Notes under the pieces: generated by a model
Databases searched by the model: none
What the model saw: the letters and a program-made list of their open reading frames with translations, nothing else
Told to the model about the DNA's origin: nothing
Shown here: one piece after another, positions 26,644 to 36,999 of the stretch
How the letters are laid out: each line of letters opens with the position of its first letter
How positions within the stretch are numbered: the stretch's first letter is position 1
NCBI RefSeq assembly: GCF_016806695.1
Contig: NZ_WUED01000012.1
Coordinates: 1 to 50,236, forward strand
Direction: 5' to 3'
Source of the DNA: Campylobacter bilis
GTDB taxonomy: Bacteria; Campylobacterota; Campylobacteria; Campylobacterales; Campylobacteraceae
DNA: 50,236 nucleotides
Translations under genes and position numbers: made by a program

Positions 26644-26813
26644 TTTATTTATAAAATCTTCTTAATTTAAGAAAAATTTCATTTTGTTTCATCTATGAAG
26701 CTTGAGTATTTGTTTTGTGAAGATTTTTAAGTAGTTTTATAAACAGATTAAAAATTTTATGAAAAATATTGTTAGTAATCATATACTAACAATAAATTCC
26801 AATCAAATAAAAT

Positions 26814-27524
26814 TTATTTGATGATGGTTGGAGTGGCATTTAGCCCTAACGAACGATACTTTTCGTATAAAGAAAAAACTTCTTTTAATTCTGCATCACT
26901 TACTTTAGGATAGTTTTTAATGTTTGCATCGTAGTATTTATTTAAAATAGCAATTTTTTCTTTATCGTTTTTTGCTTTTTTTGTTTCTTTGTAAATTAAA
27001 GCTGATTTTTCAAAAGCGGATTTGCCATGTATAGGGGTTAAAATATAATTAACTTGATAATCTTTTAGTTCTTTTTCAATTTGAGTTAAATGTTCTCTAC
27101 AATATGGGCATTCAGGATCTGTAAAAACATAAATAGCAGGCTTTTTTTTATCTCCTAAAGAAACAACCATAGTTTCTTTTTCGACTACGGCTTTGGCATT
27201 TTTTGTGAAATTTTCACGTGCTTCTTGGAATTTTTTCATTTCATATTCTTGGGCATAAGAAATTCCAGTTTTTAAATCAATAAGTTCAGGAGTGATAATG
27301 CTGTCTTTTGTAAAAAGAATATTTTCTTGTTTTTGACCATTTAATTCTATGGTTATAATAACACTTTCAAAACCTGTATTGCCGACTTTTTGACGGTTGC
27401 CTACACTAATAGTAGCATTGGGGAATTGTGCTTTGATATTTTTTGAGTAAAAATCGCTAATTTGTGCATTGCTAGCAGCAAATAAAGAGGTAGAGCAAGC
27501 TAAGATTAAACTTAATTTTTTCAT
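26814..27524 (-). CDS. Periplasmic DsbC-like thiol:disulfide protein, ends at the cis-Pro loop
   Basis: 236 residues. N-terminal signal peptide (MKKLSLILACSTSLFAASNA), a DsbC-type dimerisation-like domain with IKAQFPNATISV, then a thioredoxin fold with FTDPECPYCREHL carrying the CPYC redox pair. The protein stops right after ATPTIIK, the cis-Pro loop, whereas DsbC/DsbG continue for about 25-30 residues with a strand and a helix. This may be the natural length in Campylobacter (Cj1380 by position) or a truncation. It follows selB by 49 bases on the same strand. Confidence 0.82.
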   Translation of the reverse strand: MKKLSLILACSTSLFAASNAQISDFYSKNIKAQFPNATISVGNRQKVGNTGFESVIITIELNGQKQENILFTKDSIITPELIDLKTGISYAQEYEMKKFQEARENFTKNAKAVVEKETMVVSLGDKKKPAIYVFTDPECPYCREHLTQIEKELKDYQVNYILTPIHGKSAFEKSALIYKETKKAKNDKEKIAILNKYYDANIKNYPKVSDAELKEVFSLYEKYRSLGLNATPTIIK

Positions 27525-27573
27525 ATCTTGTAATCCTTAAAAATAAATTATGTTTATATTTTATAATGATTTT

Positions 27574-29376
27574 CTAAATGTTTGTTAAAATCCTTTTTTC
27601 ACATTCTTTGATAATTTGAGGAAAATTATCTAAATATTCTAAATACGCAATGGCATATTTTCTTGAAAGATTGAAATGTTTTTTCATGCTTTGCACATCA
27701 AGGTTTTGATTTTTTAATAAATTTAAGCATTCTTGCACAAGTTTTTCAAGGGCTTGTTTTTCTATGAAAAGATTGTGTGAAAGTCTTATAATTAAACCTT
27801 TTTGCGTGAGTTTTTTAAGCATATTATCTCCGCTTTTCCTATCAAGTTCTAAAAAATCATAAATATTATAAGGTGCTTGGGGTTTTATACCTTGTTCTTT
27901 TAAAATTTCGTATATTTGATTGTTATTTTTTTCTTGAAGTTTTTCAAAATCTATACCTTTTTTAAAATAAATCCCATTTAAAAGATCAAGTTCAGGCATT
28001 TGTTTTAAAGCGAGTTCGCAAAAATCTTCGCTTGCCCAAGCTATCCTTAAGGCTAAAGAATGAGCTGAAAGCATGGCATAGGGATTTTTATCAAGTATAA
28101 AATGGATTAGTTTTTTTACTTCATCAAGACTTTGTAAATGATAAACATTAAGGTTTTTTGTATCTACGAAGACTTGATCTAATTTTTTTGCTAATTCTAA
28201 GGCTTTTTGATGAGAAAGTTTAAATCTTTGATAGCTTGAAAGCAAACCAAATCCGTGCTTATGCACATCTTTTAAAAAAGAAAAAGCAAGCTTGAAGTCT
28301 TGGTTTTTTAAAAACATTAAAAAACGATTTTTTTGTTCTTTTTTAAGGGGTTCGCTTAAAGGATTTAAAACCCTCCCACCTCCTATAACGCGATTATTTT
28401 GTAATAAAATAAAATATTCATTAAAACTTAAAAAAACATTTTTATCAAAACTAAAATGCACAAAAAATTCATCATTATCAAGTTCTTTTAAAATATTAAG
28501 TTTGCATTCAAGCTGTTTTGAGCCTACGCAAAAAATCATTTTACTGTTTTGAAGTTTTTTTGCATTCACTAAAGCATCGCATTCTTTAAAGGCTTTAAAA
28601 TAGCCTTTTTTGCTAAGTAAATAGCCTTTTTTTAATTCTTTATAATCGCAATTTAAGCTTAAAGCTACACGGTTGCAAGCTTTGATTGCTTTTACATTAG
28701 TATCATGGTTTTGTATGCTTTTAATGAGGAATTCTTTTTGAATGTCAAGGCAAATGATTTTTTCATTAAGTTCGATCTTGCCTTCGTTTAAGCTTCCTGT
28801 AACCACAGTGCCTATGCCTTTTAAAGAAAATACCCTATCAATATAATAATGAAAAATGAGTTCTTCATCACTGTCTTTATGTTCTATAGTATAAAGATAG
28901 TTTTTTAATGCTTTGATACCAAGATTGTTTTTTATGCTTGTATGAAATGTTTTTAAAATAGGATGTTTAAGTGTTTTTAATTGCTTTAGAATTAATTCGC
29001 TTCTTTGGGATATATTTTCACAAAGATCGCATTTACTTAGCACTAAAATGATATTTTTAATATTTAAAATTTTTAAAATTTCTAAATGTTCTAGGCTTTG
29101 TTCTTTTAAACCCTCATTAATATCTACAACCAATAAGCAAACACTAAAGCCAAAAGCCCCACTAACCATAGTTTTAACTAGATCTTTATGTCCTGGAACA
29201 TCAATAAAAGAGAGATTTTTATCTTTAATCTTAAGATTTGAAAAGCTTAAATTAATAGTAATTTGTCTTTTTTGTTCTTCTTTTAAGCTATCACCTTCAA
29301 AACCATTTAAGGCTTTAATAAGAGAGGTTTTTCCATGATCAATATGCCCTGCTGTTCCTATGATAAGGGATTTCAT
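27574..29376 (-). CDS. selB: Selenocysteine-specific elongation factor SelB
   Basis: 600 residues. GTAGHIDHGKTSL (G1), DVPGHKDLV (G3) and SKCDL (G4) mark the EF-Tu-like GTPase. The C-terminal third is made of winged-helix domains that bind the SECIS hairpin. It delivers Sec-tRNA to UGA codons, in Campylobacter mainly for formate dehydrogenase. Its ATG overlaps the selA stop, so the two are coupled. Confidence 0.95.
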   Translation of the reverse strand: MKSLIIGTAGHIDHGKTSLIKALNGFEGDSLKEEQKRQITINLSFSNLKIKDKNLSFIDVPGHKDLVKTMVSGAFGFSVCLLVVDINEGLKEQSLEHLEILKILNIKNIILVLSKCDLCENISQRSELILKQLKTLKHPILKTFHTSIKNNLGIKALKNYLYTIEHKDSDEELIFHYYIDRVFSLKGIGTVVTGSLNEGKIELNEKIICLDIQKEFLIKSIQNHDTNVKAIKACNRVALSLNCDYKELKKGYLLSKKGYFKAFKECDALVNAKKLQNSKMIFCVGSKQLECKLNILKELDNDEFFVHFSFDKNVFLSFNEYFILLQNNRVIGGGRVLNPLSEPLKKEQKNRFLMFLKNQDFKLAFSFLKDVHKHGFGLLSSYQRFKLSHQKALELAKKLDQVFVDTKNLNVYHLQSLDEVKKLIHFILDKNPYAMLSAHSLALRIAWASEDFCELALKQMPELDLLNGIYFKKGIDFEKLQEKNNNQIYEILKEQGIKPQAPYNIYDFLELDRKSGDNMLKKLTQKGLIIRLSHNLFIEKQALEKLVQECLNLLKNQNLDVQSMKKHFNLSRKYAIAYLEYLDNFPQIIKECEKRILTNI

Positions 29377-30695
29377 AGACTTTCCATTTGGTTGATTGTG
29401 TGGATGAGTTTTTCAAGGTCATTTTCTTTTATGGTTCTAAAATCAAGCACAAATTCATCATTTTGGATGCGTCCTATGATATTTTTAGCTCTAAATTGCT
29501 CTTGTAATTTTAAGGCATTGCCTTTAAAAGATAAAATAAAAGTATCTAGGCTTTTATCAGGCATAGATCCGCCTCCTACTAGGCTTTTGCTAGTTTTTAA
29601 TGTGCTTTGGAATTTCAGTTTTTTTTGGGTGTTTAAAGCCTTTTCTTTGATAGTGGCTAAATCTTGGTTTAAAAGCTTAAGGGTTGTAATTTTGTCATAA
29701 TTTTTTTCTAAATAAGCCTTAAGGCTTTCATTTAAAAAGCATAAAGTGAGTTTATCCACTCTTAACATTCTTAAAAGTTGGTTTTGTTTAAGTTTTTCTA
29801 TGAGTTCTTTTTTTCCAAGTATGATGCCAGCTTGCACGCTTCCAAAAAGTTTATCTGCACTAAAACTTAAAATATCACATTGTTGTATTATTGTTTTGAT
29901 TTTGGGTTCATTTTTGATCAATTTTTTGTTGAGGTTTTCACACCAGCCTGAACCTAGATCGTAATAGCTTAAAATTCCTTTTTCTTGTGCTAAAAGGTGC
30001 AAATCTTTTATGCTGACTTCACTGTGAAAGCCTTTAAGGGCAAAATTGGATTTATGTGTTTTTAAAATTAAGGCTGTGTTTTCATTAATAGCTTGTGCAT
30101 AGTCTTTTAAATGCGTTTTATTGCTAGTGCCTACTTCGCAAAGTTTCACTCCTGCAGCCTTAATGACTTCTGGCATGCGAAAATTGCCCCCAATTTCTAC
30201 AAGTTCACCTCTTGAGCTTATGATTTGTTTGTTAAAACAAAGAGAATGAAGCACTAAAAAAACCGCAGCAGCGTTATTATTAACCACTAAAGCATCTTCA
30301 CACCCAAAAAGCATTTTAAGTTTTTCAAGCACTAAAGCGTATCGTGATCCTCTTTTTCCAGTTTGTAGATCAAATTCTATATTAGAATAATTACAAAGGG
30401 TTTCTTTGCATGCTTCATAGATTGTTTTATCAATCACACTTCTGCCAAGATTTGTATGAATTACTACCCCGCTTGCATTGATCACACTTTGGAAATCTTT
30501 ACGATAAAAAGTATCTATTTCATGTTTGATTTGCAAAAGCAATGTTTCTTTAGAAAATTCTTTGTGTATTAAGCTAGTTTTATACTGATTAACTACTTTT
30601 TTGCAAAAAAATGCCTTAATATAAAAAGGATAGGCTTTTAAGTTTTCATCCTTAATAAGAGTGTTAATTTGAGGGAAAGATCTTAATTTGTTCAT
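29373..30695 (-). CDS. selA: L-seryl-tRNA(Sec) selenium transferase SelA
   Basis: 440 residues from the ATG at 30693-30695; a 12-codon longer reading lacks support. VVIHTNLGRSV near residue 75-85, NNNAAAVFLVLH, and SFSADKLFGSVQAGII with the PLP Lys are family marks. It converts Ser-tRNA(Sec) to Sec-tRNA(Sec). Divergent from the polyferredoxin gene across 76 bases. selC and selD are not in the window. Confidence 0.95.
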   Translation of the reverse strand: MNKLRSFPQINTLIKDENLKAYPFYIKAFFCKKVVNQYKTSLIHKEFSKETLLLQIKHEIDTFYRKDFQSVINASGVVIHTNLGRSVIDKTIYEACKETLCNYSNIEFDLQTGKRGSRYALVLEKLKMLFGCEDALVVNNNAAAVFLVLHSLCFNKQIISSRGELVEIGGNFRMPEVIKAAGVKLCEVGTSNKTHLKDYAQAINENTALILKTHKSNFALKGFHSEVSIKDLHLLAQEKGILSYYDLGSGWCENLNKKLIKNEPKIKTIIQQCDILSFSADKLFGSVQAGIILGKKELIEKLKQNQLLRMLRVDKLTLCFLNESLKAYLEKNYDKITTLKLLNQDLATIKEKALNTQKKLKFQSTLKTSKSLVGGGSMPDKSLDTFILSFKGNALKLQEQFRAKNIIGRIQNDEFVLDFRTIKENDLEKLIHTINQMESL

Positions 30696-30771
30696 CTTAA
30701 GCCTTAAGAAAATATTTGGGTATTTTAACATAGAATTTATAAAACAATGTTTTAAGAAGTTAAGGAAAATA

Positions 30772-32436
30772 ATGCAGGATTTTGTTTATATAAAAAATGA
30801 TGTTTTAATCCCTTTGCCAGATGCTATTGAGATTTTGGATAAGGCAAATGATAAAGGAGTATTAATTTGTAATGATAAAGAACAAAAAGCACAAATTTAT
30901 GCCCCTGAGATTAATTTTTATCTTAAAAATTCTCAAGATACAATTTTAGAAAAAAGTAAAAATGTCTTAAAGCTTTATGAAGCTAGAGCACATGTTTATG
31001 ACCTAGGGCTTGATTTACAACAGAGTAAAAAGGTACAAAATCGCATTATTTTAGTTGATCTTAATAAAGACTTAGCAGAGTTTTTAAAAAAGCATAATTT
31101 TAAGGTTGTTGCTTTAAAAAGTGAGGAGATTTTAGCTGTTTTTGGAAGTGTGGGTGAGCTTTGTGCTATAGTGAAAAATCAAGATCAAGAAATAGAACTT
31201 GATTTTGATTTTTTATTTTTTCAAACCCAAGATCTAAGTGTCTTGCGTAAGGACTTTATAAGACAAAGTGGATGTTATAATTTTGCTAACTTTAAAAATT
31301 ATGAAGAATGTTTGCAATTTTTGCAAAGTCAAAGCCCTAATTATCATTATAAAACCTATATTACTTATGATTTTAATGTGTGTCAGTACCATCAAAGGCG
31401 TAGTGAACATTGTGCAAAGTGCGTTGAACTTTGTCCTACGGTGGCGATTTTAAAAGATGATGAAAAAAAGCATTTGGAGTTTTCTCAAGTTGATTGTTTG
31501 GGCTGTGGAGGATGTGTTAGTGTTTGTCCTAGTGGATCACTTGATTATGCTCCCTTGCCAAAGGAGAGTTTTTTTGGACTTTGTGAATTTTATAAGGATA
31601 AAAAAGTTTTAATCATTCCTAAAAAAATGTCTTTAGAACATTTAAATCTTCTTTTACCTAAAGATATTTTGCCTTTTATGATAGAGGGAGAAAAATGGCT
31701 TAGCGCTATGCATTTTTTAACACTTTTGCAAAATAGCGGAGCTAATGTGATTTTTTATACAGATTTTGTATCATCAGGAAGCAAAGAAGCTATAGATCTT
31801 TTAAATACCTTTTTTGAAAGGAAATTTCAAAAAAAGGCTGTTTTTGTGGCTAAAGATAAAAAAGAATTAGAACAAGCTTTTAAAGAACAAGAATTTATAA
31901 AAGCTTTAAAATTTGATTTTCATAATAATACTTTAACTACTAGAGAAAATTTTGCCAAGAGAATGCAACATATGATCTTAGATGAGGATTTTGGCAGTAT
32001 GCTAAGTGGAGAATGGTTAAGATATGGGAAAATACAAATTAATCCTTATACATGTACGCTTTGCCTTTCTTGCGTGGGTGCTTGTAATGTGGGTGCTTTG
32101 ATTGCTGATGCTAAAGAAAATGCTTTGAAATTTAATGCTTCATTGTGTACAACTTGTGGTTATTGTGAGACAAGTTGTGCTGAAAAAGATACTTTAAAAC
32201 TTGTGCGTTCTGGAATGGAGTTTAATCGTGCTTATTTTGAATATCAAGTAATAGCAAAGGATGAACTTTTTGCTTGTATAGAATGTGGTAAAGAATTTGC
32301 AACCCAAAAAGCAATAGAAAAAATAGCAACTTTAATGAAGCCTAAATTTGGCAATGATCAAAATAAGATTAAAACGCTTTATTGTTGTGCAGATTGTAAA
32401 GCAAAAGTAATGATCCAAGCCATGGCTTTAAGATAG
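30772..32436 (+). CDS. Polyferredoxin with four [4Fe-4S] motifs
   Basis: 554 residues from the ATG at 30772 (AAGGAA upstream); the frame is open further upstream without a start signal. Cluster motifs in order are HCAKCVELCP (about 214-225), CLGCGGCVSVCP (about 243-254), CTLCLSCVGACN (about 425-436) and CTTCGYCETSCA (about 460-471). A late CIECGKEF and CCADCK suggest a zinc or further cluster site. No membrane segment or flavin site is seen. It corresponds to Cj1377. Being divergent from selAB it may serve selenoprotein formate dehydrogenase; this is inference. Residue positions are approximate. Confidence 0.85.
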   Translation: MQDFVYIKNDVLIPLPDAIEILDKANDKGVLICNDKEQKAQIYAPEINFYLKNSQDTILEKSKNVLKLYEARAHVYDLGLDLQQSKKVQNRIILVDLNKDLAEFLKKHNFKVVALKSEEILAVFGSVGELCAIVKNQDQEIELDFDFLFFQTQDLSVLRKDFIRQSGCYNFANFKNYEECLQFLQSQSPNYHYKTYITYDFNVCQYHQRRSEHCAKCVELCPTVAILKDDEKKHLEFSQVDCLGCGGCVSVCPSGSLDYAPLPKESFFGLCEFYKDKKVLIIPKKMSLEHLNLLLPKDILPFMIEGEKWLSAMHFLTLLQNSGANVIFYTDFVSSGSKEAIDLLNTFFERKFQKKAVFVAKDKKELEQAFKEQEFIKALKFDFHNNTLTTRENFAKRMQHMILDEDFGSMLSGEWLRYGKIQINPYTCTLCLSCVGACNVGALIADAKENALKFNASLCTTCGYCETSCAEKDTLKLVRSGMEFNRAYFEYQVIAKDELFACIECGKEFATQKAIEKIATLMKPKFGNDQNKIKTLYCCADCKAKVMIQAMALR

Positions 32437-32441
32437 AAGAT

Positions 32442-33749
32442 TTAGATATTTTTTTGCAATTGATTTTGCAATACTTCTTTGTTGGTAAGTTTACTATCAA
32501 ATTTAATGACAAGATTTTTAGAATTTTTATAAATATCTATAATGCCTAAATTTTGGCTAAAAGTTGTGAAATTTAAAGGTGTTTCTAAAGGCAAATAGAG
32601 ATTTTTAAATTCAGAGGGATTTTTTAAGAAAAACAAAGCTATGAACCAAAATATAGCCAAAACAACCAAAACAATAGCTAAAATATTTAAAGCATCTAAG
32701 TGTAAAAAGATCCCACCAACCATGCCTCCTACAAAACTCCCGCCATATCCAAAGGCATTAAAAAGTCCTAAGGCTGCACCTTTTTCATGAACCTTGCAAA
32801 ATTTAGAAGCACAGCTTTGCATGATGGGTTCGTGTAGATTAAACCCTATGAAAAAGATGATAATAGCTATAATAAAAAGTTCTATAGAATTATAAAATGC
32901 AAATAAAATATAAGAAAGTATAAAAAACCCAATGCCTAAGAGTAAAATTTGTTTTGCTAAGCCTTTTTTTTCACCCAAGTTTCCAGCAAAACCCATTGCA
33001 ATAAAACCTGCAATCATAGAAATAGTATAAATAATCCAAAGTTTATTTGCATCAAAGCCCAAATGTGTGACCAAAAGAATAGGAATGCTTAAAAACGCTA
33101 TACTCATAAGCATTTTTTGCATAAAATTAGTAAGATTCATTAAGATTAAATTTTTCTCTTTAATAAAATGAAAAAAAGGCGTTTTTTTGTTTTCATGGGT
33201 GATTTTATTTTCTTTAGGCACGACAGTATAAAGTAAGATAATGCACAAAAAAGACAAAGCCGCACTGAGATCAAAAAGGCTAGATAAACCCCATTTTGCA
33301 CTCATTAAAGGTGAAATCACCATAGAAGCTGCAAAGCTAAGCCCTATAAAAGAACCCATTATAGCCATGGCTTTGCCGCGATTTTCTTCTGTAATAAAAT
33401 CGCTTATCATTGCTGTAGCTACAGCACCTATGGCTCCTGCACCTTGAAGCATTCTTCCTAAAAGCATGGTATAAATATTATTAGCAAAAGAACATACTAA
33501 AGATCCTATTATAAAAATAATAAGTCCTATAAGCATGGTTTTTTTGCGTCCGATTTTATCACTTAAAATTCCAAAAGGCATTTGTAAAATCATTTGAGTT
33601 AAAGCATAAATACCCACTAAAAATCCTACTAAAAAATCGTTAGCATCTTTAAGTTGCAAAGCATAAAGGCTTAAAACAGGCAAAACAATAAAAAGTCCAA
33701 AGAATCTTGTTCCAACTATGAAAGATAAGGGTAATACTTGATTTAGCAT
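32442..33749 (-). CDS. cmeG: MFS multidrug efflux transporter (CmeG-like)
   Basis: 435 residues with about 12 hydrophobic segments and the MFS A-motif GILSDKIGRKKTMLIG between helices 2 and 3. The ATG at 33747-33749 with AGGAAA is chosen over a TTG two codons before. The C-terminal about 60 residues after the last membrane segment form a soluble tail. By position it matches Cj1375, reported as the efflux pump CmeG in C. jejuni. It is convergent with the polyferredoxin gene, with only 5 bases between them. Confidence 0.85.
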   Translation of the reverse strand: MLNQVLPLSFIVGTRFFGLFIVLPVLSLYALQLKDANDFLVGFLVGIYALTQMILQMPFGILSDKIGRKKTMLIGLIIFIIGSLVCSFANNIYTMLLGRMLQGAGAIGAVATAMISDFITEENRGKAMAIMGSFIGLSFAASMVISPLMSAKWGLSSLFDLSAALSFLCIILLYTVVPKENKITHENKKTPFFHFIKEKNLILMNLTNFMQKMLMSIAFLSIPILLVTHLGFDANKLWIIYTISMIAGFIAMGFAGNLGEKKGLAKQILLLGIGFFILSYILFAFYNSIELFIIAIIIFFIGFNLHEPIMQSCASKFCKVHEKGAALGLFNAFGYGGSFVGGMVGGIFLHLDALNILAIVLVVLAIFWFIALFFLKNPSEFKNLYLPLETPLNFTTFSQNLGIIDIYKNSKNLVIKFDSKLTNKEVLQNQLQKNI

Positions 33750-33917
33750 TATCAATTTCCTATTAAATTTGAAATTATAAAGTTAAGATAATTTTACTAT
33801 GAAATGCATTAAGTGTTGATTAATGTAAAAACTCCTTTAAGGATCTAAAAGCTAGGTGCAAGCATAAATTTTATAAAATTATATTTTATTCTAAAATAGG
33901 ATTTTGAGGTTTTATCA

Positions 33918-34535
33918 ATGAAAATCATTTTAGCTACGAGCAATAAGCATAAGGTTGAAGAAATAAAAAGCATTTTAAAAGATTTTGAAATTTATGCTTT
34001 TGATGAGGTTTTAAGGCCTTTTGAAATCGAAGAGAAGGGCAATAGTTTTAAAGAAAATGCTTTGATTAAGGCAAGAGCTGTTTTTAACGCTTTAAGTCAA
34101 GATCAAAAAAAAGATTTCATTGTATTAAGTGATGATAGTGGTATTTGCGTGGATGTTTTAGGATTAAAGCCAGGGATTTATTCGGCACGCTTTAGTATTA
34201 AAGGCGATGATCAAAGTAATCGTAATAAGCTTATTGAAGAAATGGCAAAAAAAGGCTATAAGCAAAGCAAAGCACATTATGTAGCAGCCATAGCTTTAGT
34301 GGGTTTGATGGGAGAATTAAGTATGCATGGCACTATGCATGGACATGTAATTAATACCCAAAGAGGTCAAAACGGTTTTGGCTATGATGCAATTTTTATC
34401 CCAAAGGGTTTTAATGAAACTTTAGCGCAGTTAAGCACAGAGCAGAAAAATAATATTTCTCATCGTTTTAAGGCTTTAAAGCTTGCAAAAATTCTTTTAA
34501 AAGTTTTAAAAAAGCAAAATAATACAAGATTTTAA
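33918..34535 (+). CDS. rdgB: XTP/dITP diphosphatase (RdgB/HAM1)
   Basis: 205 residues. [14 protein letters not shown] at the N-terminus, [22 protein letters not shown] in the middle and [11 protein letters not shown] near 155 are the HAM1 signatures. It hydrolyses inosine and xanthosine triphosphates to keep them out of DNA. GAGG lies 8 bases before the ATG. It faces the MMPL gene convergently with 13 bases between. Confidence 0.95.
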   Translation: MKIILATSNKHKVEEIKSILKDFEIYAFDEVLRPFEIEEKGNSFKENALIKARAVFNALSQDQKKDFIVLSDDSGICVDVLGLKPGIYSARFSIKGDDQSNRNKLIEEMAKKGYKQSKAHYVAAIALVGLMGELSMHGTMHGHVINTQRGQNGFGYDAIFIPKGFNETLAQLSTEQKNNISHRFKALKLAKILLKVLKKQNNTRF

Positions 34536-34548
34536 AGCGTGTTGTTTT

Positions 34549-36999
34549 TCAGGTATTTTTTGTGCATTGCTTTTGTTTAGAATAAATAGTAATTAAAAAG
34601 CTTGGGAGTAAAAATAAACTTCCGCCTAAAAGCAAAACCATCACAAAAACAGTTAAAATCCCAAAATAAATCGTAGGGATAAAATTGCTACTCATCATCA
34701 CACTAAAACCTAAAACTATGCTTATTGTTGTGTAATAAAGTGCTGATCCTATGCTAAGGTGAGAATTGATAATGGCTTGTTGTATGCTTTTGCTTTTAAT
34801 TTCTTCTTTAAAGCGATAGATATAATGTATAGCATCATCTACTCCTATGCCTATGGCTATAGCAGCTATTGTAATACTCATCATATCAAGAGGAATGTCG
34901 CAAAGCCCCATAAGAGCAAAAACTACGCTTAAAGGAATAACATTAACCAAAATGGCAGCAATTGAAAATTTTAAATCTTTAAAAACAATGATAAAAAGTA
35001 TAAAAATGGCTAAAATCACAAAAGCAAGAGTATCAAATTGCGATGCAAAAAGACTTTGAAGCATATTATTATAAAGTACCATGATGCCTGTAACTTGGGT
35101 TTGAACCCCATCATTTTTCACAAGTTCTTGGAGTCCTTTTTTTAGTTTTATAAGAAAATCATTGCGCTTTAAATTAGGATCTGAGTCAATAATACGCATG
35201 CTAAATCGTAACTCATTGTTTTGTATATTGACAAAAGGCGAAAGTAAATCTTGTTTGAATTTAGCAGGTAAATTTTCATTAAGAAAAGCAAGGGTAAAAT
35301 CATCTAAATCCTTGCCATTATTGATATTTTTCCCTAAAGCTAAAAGACTATTTAAGCTTAAAACCGATCCTACAAATTCTTGATTTTCTAAAAATTCATG
35401 AACTTTTTTAGCTATGCGTATTTTTTTAGAATCAAACCAATAAGTATCTTGTTGGGCTAAATTATCAAATTCGCTTTCAAAGCTTTCTAATGCATCTTTT
35501 GTGTTTTGATTGTTTTTATTATTGCTAAAGCGTATGATAACTTCTAAAGGCAAAGTTCCTCCTAGGTTTTTATCAATAACTAAAAGTCCTTTTTTAATCT
35601 CGCTTCCTTCTTTGAAATAATTAACAAAAGAATTTTCCACCCTAAGTTTTGAAATCCCTAATAAAGCTAAAAAGATTGCAAGAACGCAAATGCCATAAAT
35701 AATGCGGCGTTTTTTAGGATTAAGACTGGTTTTAGCACAAAACATTAAAAAATTGAATTTAAATTCTTTTTTTTGGAACTTTCTAGTTTTTAAAAGAACT
35801 AAGGTGCTAGCTAAAAACAAATAACTTAAAACAAGCGCTAAAACTATGCCTATACTCATCATAATGCCAAGCTTGATGATAGGTTCGATATTTGAAAGTA
35901 TTAAAGATAAAAATCCTATCATAGTAGTAACAATGGCATAAAGACTAGGCTTAGCTTTTGCAAGTAAGCTTGCAAGCACTATGCGTCCAATAGCAGCTTT
36001 AGGATAGCGTTGGCTTGTTTCTATAAAATGTGTGATTAAATGTACAACGATGCTTAAAGCAATAATTAAAACCAAAGCAACATAATTAGATGAGATTACA
36101 GTGATTTGGAAATTTAAAAGTGCGAAAATTCCACTTGCTGCACTTAAACTGATAAAGCAAATAAAAAGGGGTAAAAAAACCAAAAGCCACGATCGGAAAA
36201 AATAATAAAGAGCAAGTCCTAGTAAAAATACAAGCAAAACCCCATAAAGCTTAAGATCAGATTTTATATAAGCTATCATATCATCAGCTATCATCATCAC
36301 TCCGCCAAGAGAAAGCGAATCGCCATTTTTTTCGTATTTTTTCATGATACTTTTAATGGTATCTAGGCTTTGTTTTGCAATGATTTTTTGTTGATTTTGA
36401 TGTTCTTTTATAGCAAGGCGGATTTGATTTTTTTCTTTTTCATCCTTGCTAAGATCGCGTTTTTCTATGAGTTCATTATAAATTTCATCGGGTTTTAAAT
36501 AAATAATAAATCCAATGACTTTGCCATCTTTAGAGATGATATTGTTTTTATAAAAAGGACTGTTTAAGATTTCATTTTTAGCTTTAGTGTGATTGATATC
36601 TTTACTGTTTATATCAGGAATATTTTTTAAAAGTTCTTTTAAATCTGTGTTTTGTGAGCTTTGAAGCAAGGGAGCGTTAATAATGCTAAAAACGCGTTCT
36701 ACCAAAGGAGCTTTTTCTAATTCTTCATGAAGCTTTGTAAGTTTAGCAAGGTTTTGATTTGAAAAAGGTTTTCCATCATGGGGTTTAAAAGACAAAAGCA
36801 AAAAATTATCGCTTTTATAATGTTTTGAAATTTCTCTAAAAGTTTTTAAATCCGTATCATCTTCTAAGAGTAGACTTTCAGCACTTGCATCAACATTGAG
36901 TTTAAAAGCGAAAAAGCTTAAAAATAAGCAAATAAACAAAGTTCCAAAAAAAGTACTTTTTGGATGATAAATAAAAAATTTTAAAAATCTTGCAAACAT
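34549..36999 (-). CDS. RND/MMPL-family lipid exporter-like membrane protein
   Basis: 816 residues: one N-terminal membrane helix, a periplasmic loop of about 190 residues, a block of five to six helices, a second loop and another helix block, the duplicated RND architecture. The conserved IGIGVDDAIHYIYRF with Asp pair is in the second block, and a matching VVHLITHFIET in the first lacks the Asp. Its start overlaps the mlaC-like stop by TAATG. With MlaC and MlaA homologues upstream it probably moves phospholipids or related lipids through the periplasm; it resembles hopanoid/lipid MMPL transporters (Cj1373 by position). Confidence 0.85.
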   Translation of the reverse strand: MFARFLKFFIYHPKSTFFGTLFICLFLSFFAFKLNVDASAESLLLEDDTDLKTFREISKHYKSDNFLLLSFKPHDGKPFSNQNLAKLTKLHEELEKAPLVERVFSIINAPLLQSSQNTDLKELLKNIPDINSKDINHTKAKNEILNSPFYKNNIISKDGKVIGFIIYLKPDEIYNELIEKRDLSKDEKEKNQIRLAIKEHQNQQKIIAKQSLDTIKSIMKKYEKNGDSLSLGGVMMIADDMIAYIKSDLKLYGVLLVFLLGLALYYFFRSWLLVFLPLFICFISLSAASGIFALLNFQITVISSNYVALVLIIALSIVVHLITHFIETSQRYPKAAIGRIVLASLLAKAKPSLYAIVTTMIGFLSLILSNIEPIIKLGIMMSIGIVLALVLSYLFLASTLVLLKTRKFQKKEFKFNFLMFCAKTSLNPKKRRIIYGICVLAIFLALLGISKLRVENSFVNYFKEGSEIKKGLLVIDKNLGGTLPLEVIIRFSNNKNNQNTKDALESFESEFDNLAQQDTYWFDSKKIRIAKKVHEFLENQEFVGSVLSLNSLLALGKNINNGKDLDDFTLAFLNENLPAKFKQDLLSPFVNIQNNELRFSMRIIDSDPNLKRNDFLIKLKKGLQELVKNDGVQTQVTGIMVLYNNMLQSLFASQFDTLAFVILAIFILFIIVFKDLKFSIAAILVNVIPLSVVFALMGLCDIPLDMMSITIAAIAIGIGVDDAIHYIYRFKEEIKSKSIQQAIINSHLSIGSALYYTTISIVLGFSVMMSSNFIPTIYFGILTVFVMVLLLGGSLFLLPSFLITIYSKQKQCTKNT

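Noticed and set aside
26771-26790. Hairpin GTTAGTA-6-TACTAAC as a terminator
   Set aside because: Only seven AT-rich pairs without a T run. The fldA terminator upstream is better, so this was left unassigned.
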